Shown here: positions 16,488-25,720 of the stretch, one piece after another | Layout of the letters: every line of letters begins with the position of its first letter | Position numbering within the stretch: the first letter of the stretch is position 1 | NCBI GenBank assembly: GCA_017307165.1 | Contig: JAFKGK010000014.1 | Coordinates: 1 to 64,000 of the forward strand | Length of the DNA stretch: 64,000 nucleotides | Reading direction: 5' to 3' | Origin: Candidatus Melainabacteria bacterium | GTDB taxonomy: Bacteria; Cyanobacteriota; Vampirovibrionia; Obscuribacterales; Obscuribacteraceae | Notes under the pieces: generated by a model | Seen by the model: only the letters and a program-made list of their open reading frames with translations | Database searches by the model: none | What the model was told of the DNA's origin: nothing | Position numbers and translations under genes: made by a program

Positions 16488-18743
16488 ATGCCAATCACAA
16501 TCCCCAGCATCACCGAACGCGCCGACTACTACGATCTGGATCAAGCAGCCGTTCAGGGATTTATGCTCCCCGAAGTCTCCGCAGGAGCCCTCGAACAAGC
16601 ACTCATTTACAATCCCGAGGACCTCATCACTCGGGCACGCTTACTTGGCTATTACTCCATCAAAAAAACCCGCTCGACTAAAATCCGCAGAGCCATCAAC
16701 GAAGCACGTTTCAATCATATTATCTGGTTCATTAGAAATGCCCCCGACTGTGTATTCGCGGGCAACACTTATTTAAGTGCTTCCAAAACCAATGATCAAG
16801 ACCATTATTCTAAAATCGTTTCGGCTTGGTCTGTTGCAGTAAAGAAAAACCCGCAGCCGCAGACGCGCATCAATTTCGCACTTTTCCTATCCCAGCACGA
16901 TAAATCGCGCGCCATCACAGTGCTCAAAAAACTACTGCGTGATGCTCCTGCCAATCCATGGCCCGCGGCGATTCTCAGGGCCATCGATCCCAAGTTTGAG
17001 CCTCCAACCTTGCAACGGCAAGCTGTTTCAACCGTCACGGACACTCCACTCGACGATAACGAAACAATGACACGTCTTATGAATGGTGCCAGTATGCCCA
17101 GCGAATCTGCCGACCTGCTGCGCACGGTGCTTGCGGCTCAACCTCGCGATTTGGTCGCCAGAACAGAACTCATCGGCCAACTGAAAGCGCGCGCCGAGCG
17201 AGCGAATCTAATAGGGTACGACCCAGCTGTTGTCAATGAATTAATCGATCATCTCGGCTGGCTGGTGGCATGTGCCCCCCGTTCTAAACTTTGGTCCGAA
17301 ATGCACGGGCAAGAATACGAGGCACTGCCTGTCCATGAGCTCTCACAGCTACGCGACGCCTGGCTTGCGCAAATTGAAAACAATCCCACAGATGCGTGCA
17401 TAGTAGCAGCAGCCACCTGCTTCTTTTGGTATGCAAATGAACGAGCACTCTTTAGGCGTTATCTCGAGATTGCAAGGAAACTGTCTAAAAAAGATGAAGG
17501 CGCTCGACATTTACTTACCTATGGACTGCCTTATAGGCGCGACGGTTGGAAACCGCGCGAGCCCAAGGACGTGATTGGTCTGCTGGATGCAGTAGCATAC
17601 ACCTCACCAGAGCCTCCAAAATCTTCTCCGCCAGGACCGTATACGTTTAAAGAATGGGCTCGGGATCTCAAACTGGACAGCGCCCAACTTGCGGGTGTAT
17701 ATCAGTGGGTGCCTTTATCTTCAAATCAAACACGTGATCGGCTAATACCACCGACCAGCCGTGACTGCGTAAATCGTGCAAAAATTCTTGGATGCTACAT
17801 GAAAGAAATCAATCTACAGCAATATGGGAAAGCGCACATTCCCGTTGAACAAGCCTGGCAGGTCTATGAACGACAGCTACGCTGGTTTATCGATCATCTC
17901 CCGCAATCGCGGCTATTCAGCGTTTGCCGATACGACATGAAGAGCATCAACTCAGAACGTCCCAGTCTCTTTGCACATATTCAGCAACGCCTCGAAACCG
18001 AACTTTCACAACAGAGCCCAGATCTCGATTCTCTCATCAGCTTCGCGATATTGTTCAGTGAGTTTGACAAAAAAGAAACAGCCCGTATAAACGAAAAAAT
18101 TAAGCCCTTGAGCCGTGCCTGGTACGACCGCGTTCGCCTGATGATTGAAGAGACTCCTCAGCCAATAGACGTTACCCGAGCGATCAAAACGTACAACTTT
18201 GTCGCCGGCAAACGCAGCACCACTTTATCCCGTATTGCCCACAAACTTGATTTAAATGGACAATCCCTATTTGGCATGGACATCCCTGCGCGCACAATCT
18301 GGTCAAATGAATTTGCTCTAGCAATAAATCCGAACGATCTAGTCCTGAGAGCAGAAATTATGGCGGCATACGATAAATTGGACCAGTTTAAGATATATTT
18401 TGGCGGACACACACCAGACGTACTGGATCCGTTGATACGACACAATCTCTGGTGGATAGCAAATCTTCCCGACTATTATCTATATTGTGCGGCAACTGAT
18501 CTCTCAGGTGACACGCCACGGCGCCTCCCTGATCTTAGAGAACAAGCAATACTCCTGAAAGCAGTCGAGATGCAGCTCCTTGCGTACCCCAAGAATCTTA
18601 AGGTGCACCTGGCTCTCAACCACTATTTCCCTCTCGGCTGCGAAAAGGAGGCTTTGAAATACTTGCGCAGGATGAAGAAACGCCATCCAAAGAATCGAGA
18701 TCTCCGCTCTAGGGTCGAACACAAGATCTCATTGATGCACTAA
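16488..18743 (+). CDS. Large protein with four repeats of an unnamed helical module
   Basis: The 751-residue product has no signal peptide. Four related modules occur at about residues 30-95, 205-275, 423-480 and 601-665. Each combines a helix with NPxDLxxRAxLxGYY-like sequence and, 30-40 residues later, a HxxWxIxNxP-type helix (HIIWFIRNAP, HLGWLVACAP, QLRWFIDHLP, NLWWIANLPD). Between modules are TPR-like stretches (RINFALFLSQHDKSRAITVL). The first and last modules are best preserved. It is probably a binding scaffold; no catalytic residues were seen. The ribosome-binding site is weak. It is followed after 52 bp by another large TPR gene on the same strand. Confidence 0.6.
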   Translation: MPITIPSITERADYYDLDQAAVQGFMLPEVSAGALEQALIYNPEDLITRARLLGYYSIKKTRSTKIRRAINEARFNHIIWFIRNAPDCVFAGNTYLSASKTNDQDHYSKIVSAWSVAVKKNPQPQTRINFALFLSQHDKSRAITVLKKLLRDAPANPWPAAILRAIDPKFEPPTLQRQAVSTVTDTPLDDNETMTRLMNGASMPSESADLLRTVLAAQPRDLVARTELIGQLKARAERANLIGYDPAVVNELIDHLGWLVACAPRSKLWSEMHGQEYEALPVHELSQLRDAWLAQIENNPTDACIVAAATCFFWYANERALFRRYLEIARKLSKKDEGARHLLTYGLPYRRDGWKPREPKDVIGLLDAVAYTSPEPPKSSPPGPYTFKEWARDLKLDSAQLAGVYQWVPLSSNQTRDRLIPPTSRDCVNRAKILGCYMKEINLQQYGKAHIPVEQAWQVYERQLRWFIDHLPQSRLFSVCRYDMKSINSERPSLFAHIQQRLETELSQQSPDLDSLISFAILFSEFDKKETARINEKIKPLSRAWYDRVRLMIEETPQPIDVTRAIKTYNFVAGKRSTTLSRIAHKLDLNGQSLFGMDIPARTIWSNEFALAINPNDLVLRAEIMAAYDKLDQFKIYFGGHTPDVLDPLIRHNLWWIANLPDYYLYCAATDLSGDTPRRLPDLREQAILLKAVEMQLLAYPKNLKVHLALNHYFPLGCEKEALKYLRRMKKRHPKNRDLRSRVEHKISLMH

Positions 18744-18795
18744 TAATCAAGCCAAATAAAATAATCGATAAATCTTGCAATTCGAGGTTACATTT

Positions 18796-21700
18796 GTGAG
18801 ACAACCCGCCCAAGCACCGTACAAATATCTCTGGCTGTCCCTGCTTGTCTGGACGGTTTCGACCCGTGACGTAAATGCTGCAATCGAGAAAGATTTAGAT
18901 AAACGCGTGACAGACTCGATGACCTACAGGCAGCTTGTGCAAACAGATCCCTGGCAACAGGGTGTACCACTTACTGATTGGAACCAAAAAATGCGGGGAT
19001 GCACTACCGGCATAAGCAACACGCCAGGTGGATTTAACGCTCGACGCGCACAAAATCTTGCCGCAACCAAGCACGTCGCCGAAGCCATTGGAGAGTGGAC
19101 GCGCGCGATAGATAGCTACGATGACCCAAATGCTCAGCAGTACGGTATGACACTCGATCCTGAATGGTTGCTGAGCCGCGCCCGTCTGTTTATAAAGCTT
19201 GGACGCACTGATGATGCACTTGCGGATATCGAAAGGTCCGTAACACTCAAACGTTCTTCCGATCAGAGCAAATTTAATGCGGCCTTACTGTTTACTGACC
19301 TCGGCAAGTATTCGCGAGCGCAATCGGTCTTGCCTGCAGTCAGCTCAGGGCAAACATTTTTTAGGCCCTACTACTCGTATCTTCTCGCGATCATACAAGA
19401 GAAGCAGGGCAAGAAGGACCTGACAAAGCAATCTTTTATAGAAGCTGCCACGCTTTTTGCTGCGGCCGGGATGTCTCTGCCTGCCGAAGCGTGCCTTGAC
19501 AAGGTTTCATTAATGGGCGGTCAGACTGAAAAGAAAAAGCAGATATTGCACGTTACTGACCTTAAACCGCCGAGGTCTAACTACGAAAACATCGAAAAAC
19601 TATTGAAAGCTCTTGCCACAAGGACTGACGTCTTTGACCTCGACGTCCTCAAAGAGCTAACTGGAGCAGCGTCATTTAAGGAGAACAGCACCGCATATTT
19701 CGTAAATCCCTACAAAGCTCACTTTCCAGAAATCTCTTTCCTCACTATAGACAAACTTGAAAGTGGTGGCAAAAGGCTTAACATAAATATAGAGCCGGTG
19801 TTATGTTCGATAAACAAGTCTGCCTTGAAAGGTCTGCTGAACAATCCCGTAGAGGTCCCGGAAAACTGGCGTAAAGAAATCGCATATATCGAAGGCTATA
19901 GAGTGCCTGCTGGTACGCTTGTTTTAAGCATTCGCAATGGTGGCTTCGACTCGATTTCGTCGGCACAGCTGTATTCGAAAGATGCAATATTCCCTGAACC
20001 TCCCAGAAAACAAATAGACCAAAGTGTCACGGAGAGTCAAAAGACTTATTTACGTCATACTGGCGTGAGTAACGCTCTAGAAAGTGGCAATTTGGATTAT
20101 GCAGAAAAAGCTGTCAATGAATGGCTTCGAGATAATCCAGAAGATCCAAGAGCGCACATGTTTCAGGCTGAGATACTCTCAAAGAAAGGCAACGTGAATG
20201 GCGCATTGGCATCAATCGATACTGCCATCAAATACCGTGACAGAGACAATCTATTGGATACAAAGTATACAGGGAACGTTCTGCTGATTCGAAGAGGCAG
20301 TTATCTACTTGAACAGGGTAAATTTGAAGACGCTTACAAGACGTTTGAGAAAGCTTTTCCAGATAATCTGTCTGCTGACTTACTGTTACTGCGAGCAAAG
20401 TCTGAGATAGGACTCAAACGAATTGCTGATGCCAGGAAAGATTTGAACAACGCCTCCAGTAAATTTTACGAAGAAGGGCGAATCATACGTAGAGACGAGG
20501 CGGAAAAGCTACTCGACTCAATCGGAGGGAAGGGAAATGAAAAAATAGACGCTGAGCCCGCCAAAGCAGTACTCTTAATGCGTCAATTGCAACAGGAAAA
20601 GCAGCAACGCGAACTTGCAAAAGCAAATCGCGACCAAGAGTCAATCACGAAGGCTACTACAGAATTGATTCTTGCTACTCCGCACAAACAAGCACGAATG
20701 AGTGCGTACATTTTGGCGCTGCTGAACGTGTCTAGCACCGCCTCAAAATTTGGGCAAAGGAGCATCGCACAGTCTTATCTGGACAAAGCCATTGAGTGCT
20801 ATTTAACCTATAAACCTCAGCCTGACTACGACGCATGTACGCGCAGTCTTATACACCAGCTTAGAGAGTTTGGAGGTTCTCAATTTCAAGAGAGAATGGA
20901 AAAAGTTGCGAAGCGATCTGAACTATTCTGCAACACCGAGTCCTTCCAGCGTGAACGCGATAATGCCTTTATCGATCTGTGCAGACGAGATGACTTTAAA
21001 ATTGCGATGTTGGAGAAGCTCATCAATATTCGCGAGGAGCTGCAACCGACAACTGGCATTGATCCAAAGTCACTCCGCAATCAACTGCCAAAATCCTACC
21101 AGGATAAAGGACAACACAAGGATATTGCAGAGTGCTTTCCCAGCCCCGATAACAACTATGCAGACAAAACGAACCCAATGACAGCAACTCTGCTAAATGC
21201 CTCATCTCAAGCCCTGACTAAGGTCGAACAGGTGCTCGCATCTATCAGCGCCAAGGAAACTAGACAGAGCGAACAATTGCTCAAAGAATTGGAACAGGAG
21301 TCAGGTAAAGGATCTTGTCCCGAATCGTTTCAGAAGGCTATCTCGCAGGCACAATATTTGGCAATTGCAGACGCCTATCTAGAGCAAGGGATTTTCGCGT
21401 CAGCAGACAAATATTTGCGCAAGGCGGTGAGCACCGCATCTGGCACCACTAGTGTGGACTTGTCACCTTTCGCTGCGGTGCTATCCAGATTGCGCATTGT
21501 TTACGAAGACTCCCAAAGCTTTACGAAAGCAGAGTCCCTATACGACTATGTCTTAAATAGGCTTACCAAGACCACGGTCACTGACGTTACAGTACTCGCA
21601 GACATCAAAATGAGTTTCGCCGAACTACTACTCAGTCATGAAAGGCATTTGACCGATAAGAATCAGAGCGCAAAATTGAAAAAGAAGGCAATGGGACTTT

Positions 21701-22425
21701 TTGATGAGTGCCTGCAAAGAAGCACGAATCCTGCTAAGGCCGGCAGCTCTATTGAAGACATTAAGCTACGGCGCATAATTGCCACCAAGTATCCAGCACT
21801 CGTTAAACTTGACTTACCCAATGGTTCCATTGACTATGACGAATCCACAGAGAAACAACAAAGCAGCAGAATGGGAGCAATCTGTGATGGCAGAACGGTT
21901 CAAATTAATGGAGCTAATTCAATAGTCATAAACGGTAAGGATAATGGACGTCTGTCAATTGTGATAAACGGTAAGACGTTCACGGATAAAGCACTGGCTA
22001 ATCTGGATACAGGAAAGCTATCTGAAGCAGAACGTCTTTTTGTACAAGCACTGAGAGCCGACCCCGATTCGGAAAACTTTGGTCTGCTTGGCGAATGTTG
22101 GTATTTGCAAGGGAAAAATGAAAACGCGCTGCAGGCATCCTCGATGGCACTGGAAATCAACAAAGGAAACGCTCATGCTGCAGCTATTCAGCGCCTGTGC
22201 ATGGATGCTCTAAAGTATCCAAAGAGAAATGTCACAGACACTGAGCTCTTGTTGAAAGTTGCGATAGCCCCAGACTCCTCCGAAAAACCAATGACCGTAG
22301 CGATATCGCTATTGGCGTTGGGCAAGTCAAAGGAAGCGAAACAGAGTTTCACTGACCTTTTAAATAAAAACCCTGGCTCATTTCGAGCATCTACGTTCAA
22401 ATCAAAGTGTCGAGAAGAGAACTGA
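18796..22425 (+). CDS. Large exported TPR protein (about 1209 aa)
   Basis: The GTG at 18796 is preferred over the TTG at 18775 because GAGG (18784-18787) sits eight bases before it; the product then starts MRQPAQAPYKYLWLSLLVWTV, a signal peptide. Clear TPR runs lie at about residues 75-215 (AEAIGEWTRAIDSY, RARLFIKLGRTDDALADI), 430-570 (AEKAVNEWLRDNPEDPRAHM, GNVNGALASIDTAI) and near 1055-1130. A stretch around 1030-1050 has a beta-rich repeat (VQINGANSIVINGKDN). It is likely a periplasmic or surface scaffold. The stop is one base from the next gene's ATG, so the pair is probably co-translated. Confidence 0.65.
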   Translation: MRQPAQAPYKYLWLSLLVWTVSTRDVNAAIEKDLDKRVTDSMTYRQLVQTDPWQQGVPLTDWNQKMRGCTTGISNTPGGFNARRAQNLAATKHVAEAIGEWTRAIDSYDDPNAQQYGMTLDPEWLLSRARLFIKLGRTDDALADIERSVTLKRSSDQSKFNAALLFTDLGKYSRAQSVLPAVSSGQTFFRPYYSYLLAIIQEKQGKKDLTKQSFIEAATLFAAAGMSLPAEACLDKVSLMGGQTEKKKQILHVTDLKPPRSNYENIEKLLKALATRTDVFDLDVLKELTGAASFKENSTAYFVNPYKAHFPEISFLTIDKLESGGKRLNINIEPVLCSINKSALKGLLNNPVEVPENWRKEIAYIEGYRVPAGTLVLSIRNGGFDSISSAQLYSKDAIFPEPPRKQIDQSVTESQKTYLRHTGVSNALESGNLDYAEKAVNEWLRDNPEDPRAHMFQAEILSKKGNVNGALASIDTAIKYRDRDNLLDTKYTGNVLLIRRGSYLLEQGKFEDAYKTFEKAFPDNLSADLLLLRAKSEIGLKRIADARKDLNNASSKFYEEGRIIRRDEAEKLLDSIGGKGNEKIDAEPAKAVLLMRQLQQEKQQRELAKANRDQESITKATTELILATPHKQARMSAYILALLNVSSTASKFGQRSIAQSYLDKAIECYLTYKPQPDYDACTRSLIHQLREFGGSQFQERMEKVAKRSELFCNTESFQRERDNAFIDLCRRDDFKIAMLEKLINIREELQPTTGIDPKSLRNQLPKSYQDKGQHKDIAECFPSPDNNYADKTNPMTATLLNASSQALTKVEQVLASISAKETRQSEQLLKELEQESGKGSCPESFQKAISQAQYLAIADAYLEQGIFASADKYLRKAVSTASGTTSVDLSPFAAVLSRLRIVYEDSQSFTKAESLYDYVLNRLTKTTVTDVTVLADIKMSFAELLLSHERHLTDKNQSAKLKKKAMGLFDECLQRSTNPAKAGSSIEDIKLRRIIATKYPALVKLDLPNGSIDYDESTEKQQSSRMGAICDGRTVQINGANSIVINGKDNGRLSIVINGKTFTDKALANLDTGKLSEAERLFVQALRADPDSENFGLLGECWYLQGKNENALQASSMALEINKGNAHAAAIQRLCMDALKYPKRNVTDTELLLKVAIAPDSSEKPMTVAISLLALGKSKEAKQSFTDLLNKNPGSFRASTFKSKCREEN

Positions 22426-22426
22426 T

Positions 22427-24136
22427 ATGAATGATGATCTGACTGTTCGCAAAGGACCGGCCATCATGCGACAAATCTACCCTCTGCTTTTCGCGATACT
22501 CTGCAATGCAGGTACGGCAATTAGCGCAACAGCTTATAACACTGTGGGTGTAATTGATCGCGCTGGCAAAACAATCGTCCCCTGTGAGTATTATCGAGTT
22601 GAGCGGCTTGCTAATGGTTTCTTTTATCTTGCAAAGATAGACAAAAATAATCCATTGAGGTTTTCTTACGACGGACTCGTCGTAGATGGCGACGGTAAGC
22701 CGATACCACTAAATCTGCCGGTGGAATGCACTCTGTCTAAGGTGCATTTGCCAAGCTCAACAACTGACAAAGAAAATGCAAAAAAACTGCCACTGGGAAC
22801 GATATTGGAGATTCACGGCCCCGACGGCTTTGGACTATGTCGATTGGACGGCACCCTCATCCTAGAGCCTAAGTATGATGCGATTGGCACCCCGATTCAA
22901 GGCTGCTTTCCAGTGTCGAAAGGCAATCCATTTAACCGCACAACGTTATTGTTTATGCTCAACTCCAAGACTGGTAAGCGAGTGGACGCGCCATCTAATG
23001 CCAGGATAAATGATACCAATCACAGTGCACCGGTGCCATTTGTAGTAATACGGTCAGGCCGTGAAGTCTGGGGTTATATGGCCCCCAGCGGCAAGGTGCT
23101 CATAGAGCCAGCGTTCGCACATGCAAACGAATTTGCCGCAAATGGATTAGCTCGTGTTTCTTTGAAGACTGGAGTGGGTAACGCGTACATTGATAAAAGA
23201 GGGAAGGTAGTATCGCCAACCTATGCACTTGCAGGCGATTTTTTCGACAACCTGGCGATTGTTGAAATATTGCACGAGAAGAAATATCGCAAGGGCTTGA
23301 TCAATAGAAAGTTTAAATATGTTTTGGCTCCGGAATATGTGCATCTACAGCGACTATTCGAAGGCATTTACGCAGCTCAAAAAAATGGAGGCGATGAATG
23401 GAAAGCAATTAGTCCTTCCGGGAAATTACTTTTTTCATTACCGAAAGATACCAAACGTGTATATCCAATAAGTGCGGGTATTATCTGTGGAACTCAGAGC
23501 CAACCAGGCCAGCCCAAGAGGTCTCTACTTGTAGATCGTACGGGACGACTTGTACGCTCCGGAGAAAATAATCGTCCGCTGGACTTTAAATTTGGTTTGG
23601 CCGTTGCACCAAAGGAGGTGGAAAAGTCTCCGCTGCAATGGGAGCTAGTTGATGAAAACGGTCATGTTCTTCAGACCTCACAGTTTTTTTCTGCTGTGTC
23701 AGCGGATCGCATCCTCAAGTACGTCCGAAACGATCACTTTGTGGCTGCGGCGTGGAACGACCCAAGCCCTATGAACGGAGCCACTATGAATCGTGTCGAT
23801 CAATTTGCTAATTTTTTGAATGACTATGATTTGATTGCCATGTCACGAGTTCAAGTTGAGCAGTTGTTGGGACCTTCCGAGCGACCTGGCCAGGGAGCCA
23901 ATTTTTACTGGATCAGTCATGGAATGTGTGGAAACTCGTGGATTGGCATCGAAATCGAGTTTGATCAAAACTTGGTCGCCAGGTGGCGGGAGGTCTGGAA
24001 ATCCGGCGACGATTGTTGTGGCGCTCCATGGGTAACCACAAACATGTTGGTCGACAGAGGAAAGGAGAATATTGGCTGGCTAGGTATAGAGGCCTCCATG
24101 CAGCTCTATCCTAAAAATAAGGACTCCTTGCAATAA
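22427..24136 (+). CDS. Exported WG-repeat protein with BamE/SmpA-like tail
   Basis: The ATG at 22427 follows the upstream stop by one base. An internal ATG at 22466 (MRQIYPLLFAILCNAG) is a better signal-peptide start and has AAAGGA nine bases upstream, so the mature start is uncertain. The body is a series of WG-type repeats (VGVIDRAGKTIVPCEY, FGLCRLDGTLILEPKYD, GYMAPSGKVLIEPAF, NAYIDKRGKVVSP). About residues 455-560 (YDLIAMSRVQVEQLLGPSER, then YWISHGMCGNSW) resemble the SmpA/BamE fold. WG repeats are binding modules common in this group of bacteria. The role is unknown. Confidence 0.65.
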   Translation: MNDDLTVRKGPAIMRQIYPLLFAILCNAGTAISATAYNTVGVIDRAGKTIVPCEYYRVERLANGFFYLAKIDKNNPLRFSYDGLVVDGDGKPIPLNLPVECTLSKVHLPSSTTDKENAKKLPLGTILEIHGPDGFGLCRLDGTLILEPKYDAIGTPIQGCFPVSKGNPFNRTTLLFMLNSKTGKRVDAPSNARINDTNHSAPVPFVVIRSGREVWGYMAPSGKVLIEPAFAHANEFAANGLARVSLKTGVGNAYIDKRGKVVSPTYALAGDFFDNLAIVEILHEKKYRKGLINRKFKYVLAPEYVHLQRLFEGIYAAQKNGGDEWKAISPSGKLLFSLPKDTKRVYPISAGIICGTQSQPGQPKRSLLVDRTGRLVRSGENNRPLDFKFGLAVAPKEVEKSPLQWELVDENGHVLQTSQFFSAVSADRILKYVRNDHFVAAAWNDPSPMNGATMNRVDQFANFLNDYDLIAMSRVQVEQLLGPSERPGQGANFYWISHGMCGNSWIGIEIEFDQNLVARWREVWKSGDDCCGAPWVTTNMLVDRGKENIGWLGIEASMQLYPKNKDSLQ

Positions 24137-24251
24137 TCGAAAGTAATTCTTCGTTTTTCATTAACCAATCATCCCTTAGAACCATGCCAGCCACTCGCCA
24201 AAATGAAAAAATTGGATTGATAAAGTCTTTTGGCACTCGGAGGGACTCGAC

Positions 24252-25706
24252 TTGTCCAAATCGCCACAACAGGTTGACCTCCAGGCGCCCCGCGACATCC
24301 GGCATCTTGCTCCCGTCAAAGTCACTCTCTTAGGTGCCGCAGGGGAAGTCACCGGGTCATGTTATCTTGTCGAAACCTTTTCCGCACGAATCCTGATTGA
24401 TTGCGGCATGTTTCAAGGTTCTCGTAAAATCGAGCGCCTCAACCACATCCCCCGCCTTCTGGCAGTACAGGACATCGATGCAGTCGTCCTTACTCACGCT
24501 CACCTGGATCACTCCGGCAGACTCCCACTGCTCGTAAAAAGTGGCTATCGCGGCCCGATCTTTGCCACAGACGGGACCATCGATATCGCCAAACTAATTC
24601 TTGAGGACGCCGCTAAAATCCAGTGCCAGGATGCAGAGCATGAGACACGCATTCGCAAACGCGCCGGCCTTTCAAAGGCAGAGCCCCTTTTTACACCTCG
24701 CGATGTTGAAAGGGTATGCGCACAGATGCGCAGCATTCAATACGACTCCTGGCATGATGTGGCCGATGGCATAACAGTCAAACTGGTAGAGGCCGGACAC
24801 ATCCTTGGCTCTTCCAGTGTGCTGCTAAGAGTGACAGACAAAGATCTATCACAGACCATTGTTTTTTCAGGAGATCTAGGCGCCTGGGGTTCGCCAATCG
24901 TTCGAGATCCAGCATGCATCGATACTGCCGATACTGTCTTTATCGAGTCAACATATGGCGACCGTGACCATCGACCTTTGGACGAAACGGTGGCCGAATT
25001 TGAAGAACTGATAACCACAGCAGTTGAACGCAAAGGCAAGATTCTCATTCCCACCTTTGCCGTCGGACGCACTCAGCAGATTCTCTACCACCTGGCCGCC
25101 ATGTTTCGCGAACACAAGGTCAAGCGGTTTCCAATCTATCTCGACAGCCCAATGGCCATTGCTGCCACCCAACTATATACAAAACACCAGGAATTAATGG
25201 ATGAGGAGGCAGTATCCCTGCACAGCTCAGGACAACTAAAATCGGATCTAACCTCTGTCATCCCCTGTCCAACAGCCGACCAATCACGTGCACTCAACAC
25301 TGTCACAGGTCCCTGCATCATTCTCGCTGGCGCTGGAATGTGCAATGCAGGCCGCATATTGCATCATCTAAGACATAACCTGAGTAAACCCGAAACAGTC
25401 GTGATGATCGTGGGCTACCAGACGCGAGGGTCCTTTGGCCGCTTTTTAGTCGACGGTGCGACATCAGCCAAGATATTTGGTGAGACTGTCCCAGTGCGTG
25501 CCAAAATTTGCACACTCGGTGGCTTCAGCGCACACGCAGGACAAACTGACCTATTACGGTGGCTCTCGCCTATGGCAAAAAGCAATCCGCGTGTGATCAT
25601 CACCCATGGTGAAGAGCACCAGAGACACCAACTTGCTTACAAGATTCGTGAGCTATACGACATAAATGCAGAAATGCCCAAGATGTTTGAAACTCTGAGC
25701 CTATAA
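24252..25706 (+). CDS. Beta-CASP metallo-beta-lactamase, RNA-processing type
   Basis: The start is TTG, supported by GGAGG eight bases upstream. The 484-residue product has the MBL motif THAHLDHSG (H82, H84, D86, H87), a later metal-binding His in EAGHILGSSS, GDLGAWGSP, and beta-CASP features (ESTYGDR, IPTFAVGRTQQILYHL, GFSAHAGQTD). A final RMMBL region ends with ITHGEEHQRHQL. This is the common bacterial CPSF73-like/exonuclease family; the expected substrate is RNA. Genes of this family often accompany hydrogenase, stress-protein and ATPase genes in low-oxygen islands, and here it converges on such an operon with only 14 bp between stops. Confidence 0.9.
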   Translation: MSKSPQQVDLQAPRDIRHLAPVKVTLLGAAGEVTGSCYLVETFSARILIDCGMFQGSRKIERLNHIPRLLAVQDIDAVVLTHAHLDHSGRLPLLVKSGYRGPIFATDGTIDIAKLILEDAAKIQCQDAEHETRIRKRAGLSKAEPLFTPRDVERVCAQMRSIQYDSWHDVADGITVKLVEAGHILGSSSVLLRVTDKDLSQTIVFSGDLGAWGSPIVRDPACIDTADTVFIESTYGDRDHRPLDETVAEFEELITTAVERKGKILIPTFAVGRTQQILYHLAAMFREHKVKRFPIYLDSPMAIAATQLYTKHQELMDEEAVSLHSSGQLKSDLTSVIPCPTADQSRALNTVTGPCIILAGAGMCNAGRILHHLRHNLSKPETVVMIVGYQTRGSFGRFLVDGATSAKIFGETVPVRAKICTLGGFSAHAGQTDLLRWLSPMAKSNPRVIITHGEEHQRHQLAYKIRELYDINAEMPKMFETLSL

Positions 25707-25720
25707 AGCAATACGATCAA

